This document shows positions 43,149 to 51,237 of a stretch of DNA of 64,000 nucleotides, piece by piece. A program made the translations under genes and the position numbers. Position 1 is the stretch's first letter, and each line of letters begins with the position of its first letter. This stretch comes from Desulfosudis oleivorans (GTDB lineage Bacteria > Desulfobacterota > Desulfobacteria > Desulfobacterales > SURF-7). The notes under the pieces were generated by a model that was given only the letters and a program-made list of their open reading frames with translations, had not been told where the DNA came from and ran no database searches. The DNA is taken from positions 186,584 to 250,583 of the forward strand of contig DYJC01000003.1 of the NCBI GenBank assembly GCA_020723305.1, read 5' to 3'.

Positions 43149-44438
43149 ATGGAATATCCAAAAATGAATCCAGAAAAAGCCGTACATCAAACCCTGAATA
43201 TTGGAAAAGACAATAGAGTTGGAAAAAAAATCAGAGGCTGGATAGGGGTGGTTTTTCTGATTTTTGTTCTTCTCGCCGGAGCCTACTACTTTCGCTCAAA
43301 ATCCAACGGCAAGGAACCACAGTTTAAAACCCAGGAAGTGACCCAAGGGGACTTGACCGTTACCGTGACAGCTACCGGCAATCTGGCGCCGACTAGTACC
43401 GTAGAGGTAGGCAGTGAGTTGTCCGGCATCATTAAGACAATTACCGTGGATTTCAACGATCAGGTTAAAATCGGCCAGCCCCTGGTATACCTGGATGACA
43501 CCCTGTATCAGGCAGCGGTGAAGGGCGCAAGGGCTGCTCAGGCTTCAGCTGAAGCCAAACTGGCTCAGGCCCGGGCCACAGTGACCCAGAAACATCAGAA
43601 TCTTAAACGATTACGTCAGGCCGGCAGCCTTTCAGGGGGCAAGGCGTTGAGCCCGTATGATCTGGAGGCGGCGGAAGCGGAGCTGGAGAGGGCCAGAGCA
43701 GATGAAGCCAGCGCACAGGCTGCCATTCAACAAGCAAAGGCCAATCTCATGCTGGATGAGGCCAACCTGGCCAAGACGGTGATCTACTCACCGGTGAACG
43801 GAATTGTGCTGGAGCGCAACATGGACCCCGGCCAGACCATGGCAGCTTCCATGCAGGCCCCGATTCTGTTCACCCTGGCAGAGGACCTGACCCAGATGGA
43901 GTTGCAGGTGGATGTGGACGAAGCGGACGTGGGGCAGGTCAGTGAAGGGCAGGATGCCACCTTCACCGTGGATGCTTATCCGGATCGGATCTTCCAGGCA
44001 CGGATTATTCAGGTACGCTATGGAAGCCAGACAACCAATAATGTCGTTACCTATAAAACCCTGCTCAAGGTGGACAACCCCGATCTGGTTTTGCGGCCCG
44101 GAATGACCGCGACGGCGGATATCGTTGTTCAGAAAATCAAAAACGCCGTCCTGGTGCCCAATGCAGCGTTGCGGTACATACCGCCGGTGGCCGGCAAGCC
44201 GGAACAAAAAAGGGGCTTGGTAGGTATGCTTTTACCGCGTTTCCCGGTAAGAGGTTCGAAATCATCCGATACCCCGGATAAAGAAGCCAAGTCCAAAGTC
44301 TGGATATTGCGACAAGGGCAGCCCGCGCCGGTTAATTTGGTCACGGGCGCAACCGACGGGAACAATACGGTTGTTATCAAGGGTGACCTGAAACCCGGCA
44401 CACCACTGGTCGTGGACACCTTGACGGAGGCCAAATGA
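43149..44438 (+). CDS. macA: MacA-like periplasmic adaptor (HlyD/RND membrane-fusion family)
   Basis: 429 residues. One N-terminal membrane helix (GWIGVVFLIFVLLAGAYYFR), then lipoyl halves (VTATGNLAPTSTVEVGSELS; IYSPVNGIVLERNMDPGQTM) flanking a long Ala-rich coiled-coil hairpin (about residues 125-200), and a beta-barrel domain. MacA connects the MacB ATPase-permease with a TolC-type channel. It overlaps the ATPase start by 4 bases. The gene symbol is used by analogy; the exported substrate is unknown. Confidence 0.88.
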   Translation: MEYPKMNPEKAVHQTLNIGKDNRVGKKIRGWIGVVFLIFVLLAGAYYFRSKSNGKEPQFKTQEVTQGDLTVTVTATGNLAPTSTVEVGSELSGIIKTITVDFNDQVKIGQPLVYLDDTLYQAAVKGARAAQASAEAKLAQARATVTQKHQNLKRLRQAGSLSGGKALSPYDLEAAEAELERARADEASAQAAIQQAKANLMLDEANLAKTVIYSPVNGIVLERNMDPGQTMAASMQAPILFTLAEDLTQMELQVDVDEADVGQVSEGQDATFTVDAYPDRIFQARIIQVRYGSQTTNNVVTYKTLLKVDNPDLVLRPGMTATADIVVQKIKNAVLVPNAALRYIPPVAGKPEQKRGLVGMLLPRFPVRGSKSSDTPDKEAKSKVWILRQGQPAPVNLVTGATDGNNTVVIKGDLKPGTPLVVDTLTEAK

Positions 44439-45157
44439 ACCCTCCTGCTGAATTTCAAAACCAGGGAAGGTCCCTGATTCAGCTACGTGAGGTGACCAAA
44501 ATTTATGGTCATGGACAGGCTGCCATGCATGCCCTGGACGGCATTGATCTTGCGATTCAGCGGGGTGAATTCGTTGCGGTAATGGGCCCCAGCGGTTCGG
44601 GCAAGTCTACCTGCATGAACATCATCGGTTGCCTTGATACCCCTACCGATGGTCATTATTACTTTGAAGGAGTGGATGTGGGAAGCCTGTCCCGTGACCA
44701 GCGCGCCCTGCTGCGCCGTCATTATCTGGGATTTGTTTTTCAGGGATTCAACCTTCTCAACCGGACTTCGGCACTGGAAAATGTTGAATTGCCTCTGGTT
44801 TACCGCGGCATGCCTCTGCGAAAGAGACATGCCCGAGCCAGAGAAGCGCTGGATGCGGTGGGATTGTCCGGCTGGGAGAGTCATACCCCGGGGGAACTTT
44901 CCGGCGGCCAGCAGCAGCGGGTTGCCATTGCCCGTGCCATTGTCAGTGATCCTGAACTGCTGCTGGCGGATGAACCCACGGGGAACCTGGATTCAGCCCG
45001 AAGTGTGGAAATCATGGAACTCCTTACGGCCTTGAACCGGGAGCGCAATCTGACCGTTGTCATGGTGACCCATGAGCGGGAAATGGCGGCTTTTGCGGAT
45101 CGTCGAATTCAATTCAGGGACGGTCTTATTGAAAAACCAGCGGATAAACAGCAGTAG
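44435..45157 (+). CDS. MacB/LolD-type ABC transporter ATP-binding protein
   Basis: 240 residues with Walker A GPSGSGKST, Q-loop VFQGFNLLNRTS, signature LSGGQQQRVAIARA, Walker B LLLADEPTGNLDS and H-loop VMVTHE. In E. coli MacB this domain is fused to the permease; here it is a separate polypeptide followed by the permease gene 27 bases on. Begins inside the adaptor gene (ATGA). Confidence 0.92.
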   Translation: MNPPAEFQNQGRSLIQLREVTKIYGHGQAAMHALDGIDLAIQRGEFVAVMGPSGSGKSTCMNIIGCLDTPTDGHYYFEGVDVGSLSRDQRALLRRHYLGFVFQGFNLLNRTSALENVELPLVYRGMPLRKRHARAREALDAVGLSGWESHTPGELSGGQQQRVAIARAIVSDPELLLADEPTGNLDSARSVEIMELLTALNRERNLTVVMVTHEREMAAFADRRIQFRDGLIEKPADKQQ

Positions 45158-45184
45158 TGAAACAAGGGGAAAGAGATATCGATC

Positions 45185-46396
45185 ATGTTACTTGAAACCT
45201 ATTTGCTGGCCCAGCGTGAAATCCGCCGCAATGTGCTGAGATCTTCCCTTACGGTTCTGGGAATCGTCATCGGCGTTGCAGCCGTGATCACCATGGTTAC
45301 CCTGGGAAGCGGTGCAACAGCCCAGGTTACCGGAGATATAAAAAAACTGGGAAGCAATATGCTTTTTGTTTCACCGGGTCAGGGCTTCCGGGGACCTGGC
45401 GGGGCACGATCCGATGCCAGGCCTTTTGAAATTGCAGATGCCGTGGCCATGGAACGGGATCTGGCTGGTGTCAAGGCGATTGCACCTACCGTAAATCAGG
45501 CCACTCAGGTCATCTATGGGAATCGGAACCGTACCACAGGGGTCACCGGAAGCACCAATGGATATATCGAGGTGCGTGACTGGCCTCTGTCTGCCGGACG
45601 GAGGTTTACCAAGGGTGAAGACCGGGCCGGTAAATCCGTATGTATTCTGGGTACCACGGTTCGTGACGATCTGTTCGGAGGTCAGGATCCGATCGGAAAA
45701 AGCATCCGGGTGCATAAAATATCTTTTCGAGTCGTGGGGATTTTATCCAGCAAAGGCCAATCCAATTTCGGAACCGATCAGGATGATATTGTACTGATTC
45801 CTCTTCGGACATTTCAGCGGCGCATTGCAGGCAATACCGATATCAACACCATCATGGTCTCTGCACGGGAAGGTGTTTCCACAGCCAAGGTTCAGAAAGA
45901 TATCGAATTGCTGATGCGGGAGCGCAGGCATATCGCCATTGACAAGGAGGATGATTTTCATGTACGCGACATGAAGGAGATCCTCAATACGCTGACTGCC
46001 ACCACAAGAGTACTCACAGCCCTGTTGGGGGCAGTCGCTGCGGTCAGTCTGCTGGTGGGCGGCATCGGTATTATGAATATCATGCTGGTATCGGTCACGG
46101 AGCGAACGCGGGAGATCGGCACCCGGCTGGCCATCGGCGCCACGGAAAGACAGGTGCTGATGCAGTTTCTGGTGGAAGCGGTAGTACTGGCCGGATTCGG
46201 CGGTTTGTGCGGTATTGTACTCGGTCTGGTTGCAGGCGCACTGGGTTCCCAGGCCTTGCAGGTTCCTTTTGTATTCAATCCGGGCATCGTTGCTTTGGCA
46301 TTTGTTTTTTCAGGAGCCGTAGGAATTGTATTCGGCTATTTTCCAGCCCGGAAGGCCGCTCGTCTGGACCCCATTGAAGCTCTGCGTCATGAATGA
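45185..46396 (+). CDS. MacB-like permease (FtsX family)
   Basis: 403 residues: helix 1 near 20-42 (LTVLGIVIGVAAVITMVTLG), a periplasmic MacB_PCD domain of about 230 residues, then three C-terminal helices (ALLGAVAAVSLLVGGIGIMN, LMQFLVEAVVLAGFGGLCGI, GIVALAFVFSGAVGIVFGYF). The 'GIGIMNIMLVSVTERTREIG' stretch is diagnostic for MacB. It completes a tripartite export system. Substrates in the family include macrolides, siderophores and lipopeptides. Confidence 0.92.
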   Translation: MLLETYLLAQREIRRNVLRSSLTVLGIVIGVAAVITMVTLGSGATAQVTGDIKKLGSNMLFVSPGQGFRGPGGARSDARPFEIADAVAMERDLAGVKAIAPTVNQATQVIYGNRNRTTGVTGSTNGYIEVRDWPLSAGRRFTKGEDRAGKSVCILGTTVRDDLFGGQDPIGKSIRVHKISFRVVGILSSKGQSNFGTDQDDIVLIPLRTFQRRIAGNTDINTIMVSAREGVSTAKVQKDIELLMRERRHIAIDKEDDFHVRDMKEILNTLTATTRVLTALLGAVAAVSLLVGGIGIMNIMLVSVTERTREIGTRLAIGATERQVLMQFLVEAVVLAGFGGLCGIVLGLVAGALGSQALQVPFVFNPGIVALAFVFSGAVGIVFGYFPARKAARLDPIEALRHE

Positions 46397-46486
46397 AACA
46401 CTGCTTTTATGATCGCTGAAAAACGATGGGGTGGTAAGGACATCCTTGATAGTATTTTTGCAGTATCGCAAGAAAGGAAAAAAATT

Positions 46487-47575
46487 ATGATTATGAAAAA
46501 CAATCGGATAGAGAAGGTATTGCTTGGGGCAGTCGGAATGATAATCATTTTAATCCTGATTTTTTTTTTACAACCCGCCAACATTGACCCAGCGGCGTAT
46601 ACCCCTTTGAAACCACTGGAACTATCCGGAGTACTGGCATCAAACAGCCTTTTGCAGAAGGCCGAGCTTTTGGCTGTGGGGAGGATCAATGGTCCGGAAG
46701 AGGTGGCGGTGGACAGGCAGGGTCGTATCTATGGGGGAACACAAGATGGAAAAATAATGCGTCTTTTACCGGATGGGCAGCTGGAAATTTTCGCTGAAAC
46801 CAATGGTCGCCCCTTGGGTATCCAGTTTGATCAGAATGAAAACCTGATTGTCTGTGATGCGTATAAGGGGCTTTTATCCATAAATCCCCAAGGCGAGAGC
46901 AGGGTTCTGACCACCTCAGCGGATGGAGTTCCCTTCAAGTTCACAGATGCTCTGGATATTTCCAGCAATGGTATAATCTATTTTACGGACGCAAGTTCCA
47001 AGTATGGGCAAAAAGAATATCTGTATGATCTTTTAGAATCAAAACCATATGGCAGATTTTTGAGCTACGATCCAGCCACCGGTAAAAGTAAGGTGCTATT
47101 GGATACCCTTTACTTTGCAAATGGTGTGGCGTTATCCAAGCATGAAGATTTTGTTTTGATCAATGAAACTTACCGTTACAGGATCATCCGGTATTGGCTG
47201 AAGGGGCCCAAGGCCGGAACAGATGAGATCTTTATCGATAATCTGCCGGGATTTCCGGATAATATTTCAAGTAACCATAACGGAGTATTCTGGCTGGCTC
47301 TTTTTACGGTTCGTAATGCAGCTGCGGACAAGCTCCATCCCTTTCCTTTTTTAAAAGCGCAACTGTCCAAACTGCCCAAAGCATTATGGCCCAAGCCAAA
47401 ACCATATGGCCTTGTCCTGGCACTGAATGAACAGGGAAAAGTCATCAAAAGCCTGCATGATCCAGACGGAAAACACCTGAAGGAGATCACTTCCGCTCGG
47501 GAACATGACGGTTATCTCTACCTGGGTAGTTTGCATAATGATCGGATCGGAAAATATAAATTGGATTGGAATTGA
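46487..47575 (+). CDS. SMP-30/strictosidine-synthase-like beta-propeller, membrane anchored
   Basis: 362 residues from the ATG at 46487 (AAAGGA upstream). One N-terminal membrane helix (VLLGAVGMIIILILIFFLQP) then a six-bladed propeller: NGPEEVAVDRQGRIYGGTQD, GRPLGIQFDQNENLIVCDAY, 'FTDALDISSNGIIYFTDASS' (strictosidine synthase core), FANGVALSKHEDFVLINETY, GFPDNISSNHNGVFWLALF. Related proteins are lactonases or esterases, such as APMAP. It is 90 bases after the permease and ends before a hairpin terminator, so it may be the last gene of the export operon. Confidence 0.82.
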   Translation: MIMKNNRIEKVLLGAVGMIIILILIFFLQPANIDPAAYTPLKPLELSGVLASNSLLQKAELLAVGRINGPEEVAVDRQGRIYGGTQDGKIMRLLPDGQLEIFAETNGRPLGIQFDQNENLIVCDAYKGLLSINPQGESRVLTTSADGVPFKFTDALDISSNGIIYFTDASSKYGQKEYLYDLLESKPYGRFLSYDPATGKSKVLLDTLYFANGVALSKHEDFVLINETYRYRIIRYWLKGPKAGTDEIFIDNLPGFPDNISSNHNGVFWLALFTVRNAAADKLHPFPFLKAQLSKLPKALWPKPKPYGLVLALNEQGKVIKSLHDPDGKHLKEITSAREHDGYLYLGSLHNDRIGKYKLDWN

Positions 47576-47626
47576 TGTTGAAAGATAATGAAACCGGCTC
47601 CAACATTATTCAAAGGGTATCGCTGC

Positions 47627-47664
47627 ATCAAAGACCCGGCCTTTTTTTAACCGGCCAGGTCTTT
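47627..47664. terminator. Bidirectional hairpin terminator
   Basis: CAAAGACCCGGCC pairs with GGCCAGGTCTTTG (one mismatch) around a T-rich loop. It lies between the convergent SMP-30-like and lipoprotein genes. Confidence 0.65.
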
Positions 47665-47683
47665 GGGAACGAAGATAACCAAA

Positions 47684-48064
47684 CTATTCTTTGTCTTTCA
47701 GACAAGGTGCGATCACATAAGCGCACTGCTCCCCTTGTGAAAAAGGCCCGCCTGTATTACCGGCATAGGTTACTTTTTCCACGATGCTGTTTTTTAGTGT
47801 AAAGGTGACCTCACAGTATCGGCCGCTGTGACAGAAGAATTCTCTGCTATTGCCGGTTGCATAGGTCAGAAATTCAAGATCATCGACTTTTTCCGAACGC
47901 ACAGGCACTCCGGCGCACGATAACAGATCCGTCTTGGTCAGACCCACCAGCTCGGATGGGGCTCTTTCCGCCATTTTGACCCGTTGACGGATCGAACATC
48001 CGGTTGCGGCGATACATAAAGCCAGACCGGCCATCAAAAGTACAATCCATCGGTGTTTTTGCAT
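47684..48064 (-). CDS. Small lipoprotein, unknown
   Basis: 126 residues. Signal peptide with lipobox AATGC (Cys23). The mature part contains SELVGLTKTDLLSCAGVPVR then VDDLEFLTYATGN, loosely like SmpA/OmlA-type outer-membrane lipoproteins, in which a short helix is followed by 'LLGxPxxxxxxxGxxxWxY'. Five further cysteines could form disulfides. Alone on this strand, divergent from a two-component pair. Function unknown. Confidence 0.65.
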   Translation of the reverse strand: MQKHRWIVLLMAGLALCIAATGCSIRQRVKMAERAPSELVGLTKTDLLSCAGVPVRSEKVDDLEFLTYATGNSREFFCHSGRYCEVTFTLKNSIVEKVTYAGNTGGPFSQGEQCAYVIAPCLKDKE

Positions 48065-48302
48065 GGTTCCTCCTTTTTAAGATAATGCAGTTAATTGATC
48101 TATTCCACATATTGTTCTGCACGCATCATATCATTCCATTTTCCTGAATTCATCTCTTACCTGTAACAATTTGTATCAAATTGTAACGATTAATCCATTT
48201 TACAATAAAGGAGGGGTTGTGATAAACAAAAAATTACAATTACCGTTCCGGTTGTTTTTCTATCGCTGGTAAACGGCTTTACAGGATGAAGACACTTTTT
48301 AA

Positions 48303-49001
48303 ATGAAACCAACAATTCTGATCATTGACGATGATGAAAAATTGAATCAGCTGGTTGAACAGTATCTGGCGGATTTCGGCTTTCACACAATATCCGCCAT
48401 CCACCCCAGGGAAGGATTGAAAAAAATGGAACAGGTATCTCCGGATCTGATTATCCTGGATATCATGCTTCCGGAGATGAACGGTTTTGAAGTCTGCAAG
48501 GCGATTCGGAAACAAAGCCGTATTCCCATCATCATGCTTACTGCCAGGGGTGAGTTGATGGATAAGGTGGTTGGATTGGAACTGGGTGCGGATGATTACC
48601 TTCCCAAGCCATTTGAACCCCGGGAACTGGTGGCAAGAATCCAGAGCATCCTGCGCAGGACAATGAGCGAAAAAGCAACAGATGTTTTACAGTTCGGAAA
48701 ACTGTTTATCGATCTGAACCGCCAGTCAGCCAGACTGGATGGGGAACTCCTTCCGCTGACCACCCATGAATTTGCCGCTCTTTCCTTAATGACCCGGAAC
48801 CCCGGCAAGGTGATGGATCGTGATACCATCTTGCAGGAGCTTCGCGGTATTGATTGTGAAGCGTTTAACCGGTCTGTGGATATCACCATGAGCCGGCTTC
48901 GTCAGAAGCTGAAGGATGACCCCAAGACGCCCTCCTTTATCAAAACAGTCTGGGGAACCGGATATGTGTTTATCGGCGGCAAGGAAAAAGATGGAGAATA
49001 A
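48303..49001 (+). CDS. OmpR-family response regulator
   Basis: 232 residues. Receiver domain with IIDDDEKLN, phospho-acceptor Asp53 (LIILDIMLPEMNG) and conserved Lys in LPKPFEPREL; C-terminal winged helix with LTTHEFAALSLMTRNPGKVM, SVDITMSRLRQKL and IKTVWGTGYVF. Closest in style to CpxR/RstA-type regulators. Its last codons overlap the kinase gene, so the two form one operon; the upstream 240 bases contain no obvious direct repeats. Confidence 0.9.
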   Translation: MKPTILIIDDDEKLNQLVEQYLADFGFHTISAIHPREGLKKMEQVSPDLIILDIMLPEMNGFEVCKAIRKQSRIPIIMLTARGELMDKVVGLELGADDYLPKPFEPRELVARIQSILRRTMSEKATDVLQFGKLFIDLNRQSARLDGELLPLTTHEFAALSLMTRNPGKVMDRDTILQELRGIDCEAFNRSVDITMSRLRQKLKDDPKTPSFIKTVWGTGYVFIGGKEKDGE

Positions 49002-50340
49002 GAAGTCTGTCAAATCGATTGGTTCTTTGTTCGGAAAGCTTCTGATCATTATTGTTCTTACCGGTTTCTTTATTAATCTGCTGGTTGCCGGTTTCTTTTT
49101 TCATTTTTTGAAAACCAATTACAGAGATCCTTATATCCGCAACGCAGCCAATTATATCAACTACCTGGTACAGGACATCGGGACGCCTCCCCGTTTTGCG
49201 CGTGCAAAAGAGATTGCAGATTCCTTTCAATTGATCATTGCCTATAAAAACCCCGAACAATCATGGTCAACCTCAAAGTCCTCCATTGGGCTTCAGAATG
49301 ATGATCATTGGCAAACCATTTATGCTGAAAAAGATCTGGTCATAAAAACAATGCATGGCCGAAAGCAGATTCATGTTTATCGCGACTCCGGACAATTCAC
49401 ATTCACGATGGAAAGCGATTATAAACATACGGTTCAAGGTTACATCCGAATGGCAGTTCTGATTATTCTTCTTACTCTTGTTTTATGCCTTTCCTATTTT
49501 TCGATCCGATGGGTGCTGCGGCCTGTGAAGTGGCTGCAGGAAGGAGTGAATCAGGTTGCCAAAGGCAATCTGGATCATGTTGTTCAAGCCGGGAGATCGG
49601 ATGAACTGGGCAGATTGGCGGAAGCATTCAATGCGATGACGGAAAGGATACGAAGCATGCTCAGGGATCGGGATCAGCTGCTTCTGGATGTCAGCCATGA
49701 ACTCCGCACTCCCCTGACACGAATGAAGGTTGCACTTGAATTTCTTCCAAAAGGTCAGGCAGAAAAAAATATCCGGGAAGATGCAGTGGAGATGGAAAGC
49801 ATGATCACTGCAATTCTCGAAGAAGCCAGACTTCGCCATGTTTCGGAAAAACTGCAAAAAAAACAGGTCGACCTGAGGGATCTGATCCTGGATATTCTTC
49901 GGGAATACAGGGATCAACTACCTTCCATCACAGCCGATATCCCGGAAAAAGGAGCTGTTCTGGAAATCGACCCGGATCGGATCAAAATCGCAATTCGAAA
50001 CCTGCTGAACAACGCCATCAAATACTCCGAGCCGGATGGTCCTCCGGTGAAGCTCAGGGTTATTCAAGAGGAAAAACAGGTGATGCTGCAAATTCAGGAT
50101 GGTGGAATCGGAATACCGGCTGAAGATCTTCCCCATATTTTCGAACCTTTTTACAGGGTCGATAAGTCCAGATCCAGACGAACCGGCGGGTATGGCATTG
50201 GATTGAGTTTATGCAAAAGCATCATGGATGCTCATAACGGGAAAATCGAGGTCAAGAGTACATTTCAAAAAGGTTCGACATTCACGATGGTTTTTTATTC
50301 GAAATATTTTAAACCTACAATAAGCACACCGATTGTTTGA
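48991..50340 (+). CDS. HAMP sensor histidine kinase (partner of the OmpR regulator)
   Basis: 449 residues from the ATG at 48991, overlapping the regulator stop. Membrane helix near 13-38, a periplasmic loop of about 120 residues, second helix near 155-175, HAMP (VLRPVKWLQEGVNQVAKGNL), HisKA with DVSHELRTPLTRMKVALEFL, and ATPase boxes NLLNNAIKYS, IQDGGIGIPAEDLPHIFEPF and GGYGIGLSLCKSI. CpxA/RstB-like. The 3' end overlaps a convergent gene by 46 bases. Confidence 0.9.
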   Translation: MENKKSVKSIGSLFGKLLIIIVLTGFFINLLVAGFFFHFLKTNYRDPYIRNAANYINYLVQDIGTPPRFARAKEIADSFQLIIAYKNPEQSWSTSKSSIGLQNDDHWQTIYAEKDLVIKTMHGRKQIHVYRDSGQFTFTMESDYKHTVQGYIRMAVLIILLTLVLCLSYFSIRWVLRPVKWLQEGVNQVAKGNLDHVVQAGRSDELGRLAEAFNAMTERIRSMLRDRDQLLLDVSHELRTPLTRMKVALEFLPKGQAEKNIREDAVEMESMITAILEEARLRHVSEKLQKKQVDLRDLILDILREYRDQLPSITADIPEKGAVLEIDPDRIKIAIRNLLNNAIKYSEPDGPPVKLRVIQEEKQVMLQIQDGGIGIPAEDLPHIFEPFYRVDKSRSRRTGGYGIGLSLCKSIMDAHNGKIEVKSTFQKGSTFTMVFYSKYFKPTISTPIV

Positions 50341-50900
50341 TTGTTTTCCTTAACAGGCATAGAAATTTGAACGGACACTGTTTTGGAACTGGCATCAAAT
50401 TCAATAGGCCCGATCCATTCTTGTCCGTTACCACCATTGTAACTTTTGATAAATTTATCTTCATCGCCTTGCCAATAATCCGACGTCGTTGGATATTCCC
50501 CTACAACCGAGCCTTTGTTGTCACATAAAAAGGCTTCGGTATATAAAATTTTATTGGAAGAAACCTTTTCTTTTAAATATTTCCCAACGTCATTTTGTTG
50601 CAGGCTCAACATCAAATCTGTTTGTTTTCCGCCAACCCATTCTTGATCTATTTTTTGAATTTGTTCCAGGCTGAAATTTTGGTTGTTTTGATTTTTCACC
50701 GATTCAATAACAATGGGATTGTTAGCCCACTCTTGTATCGCTTTTTGATGATTGCGAATAATATGACGCATTCTCTTGGATTGTTCACCCGTTGGTTGCG
50801 CAAACACCGTACAGCAAAAGAAAGTTACATAAAGAGTACAAAAAACCGGCATAATTTTTTTTTTATTGAGGATACAAGGAGCGAACACGGATCTGTTCAT
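50295..50900 (-). CDS. Exported single PDC/Cache-type sensor protein
   Basis: 201 residues. A signal-like N-terminus (KKKIMPVFCTLYVTFFCCTV, cleavage near 'VFAQP'). The rest is a PDC-type ligand domain: YTEAFLCDNKGSVVGEYPTT, SDYWQGDEDKFIKSY, 'VQISMPVKENNQTIGVLIVG'. This is the extracytoplasmic part of many chemoreceptors and kinases, here as a free protein without a signalling domain. AAGGA precedes the ATG. It overlaps the convergent kinase by 46 bases. It could act as a soluble periplasmic sensor or be a detached receptor domain. Confidence 0.7.
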   Translation of the reverse strand: MNRSVFAPCILNKKKIMPVFCTLYVTFFCCTVFAQPTGEQSKRMRHIIRNHQKAIQEWANNPIVIESVKNQNNQNFSLEQIQKIDQEWVGGKQTDLMLSLQQNDVGKYLKEKVSSNKILYTEAFLCDNKGSVVGEYPTTSDYWQGDEDKFIKSYNGGNGQEWIGPIEFDASSKTVSVQISMPVKENNQTIGVLIVGLKYFE

Positions 50901-51237
50901 ATTTCTTTTTCCTTAAAAGTTTTTTCAGATCGGGATAGTGGTGGGTAAGATATTCCTTTTGAAAATAAATATATTGGAAAAGCACTTGTATGTCAACGGA
51001 TTATTGGGATAAATGTTGCATGGATATTGTGGTTGGCAAACAAATACCTTTCTTTTATGTTCAGGATCTGTCTTGCGAAAAATATGGGGACATCTATGAT
51101 TTTATGCGTTTCCTGTCAATGCAGGTTCAATCGATGCTTCTCTTCCAGTTTTTTCCCTTCATGGACATCCGACGGCGCTACTCGACTTCGACAAATGAAT
51201 CGTGTTATCCGGGAAAACGTTTTTCCCCGATCCCTCA
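50901..51237. other. 337-base stretch without a supported gene
   Basis: Upstream of the PDC protein and downstream of the hybrid kinase. Short frames here lack ribosome sites and recognisable protein character. I see no strong hairpin or promoter. Confidence 0.4.
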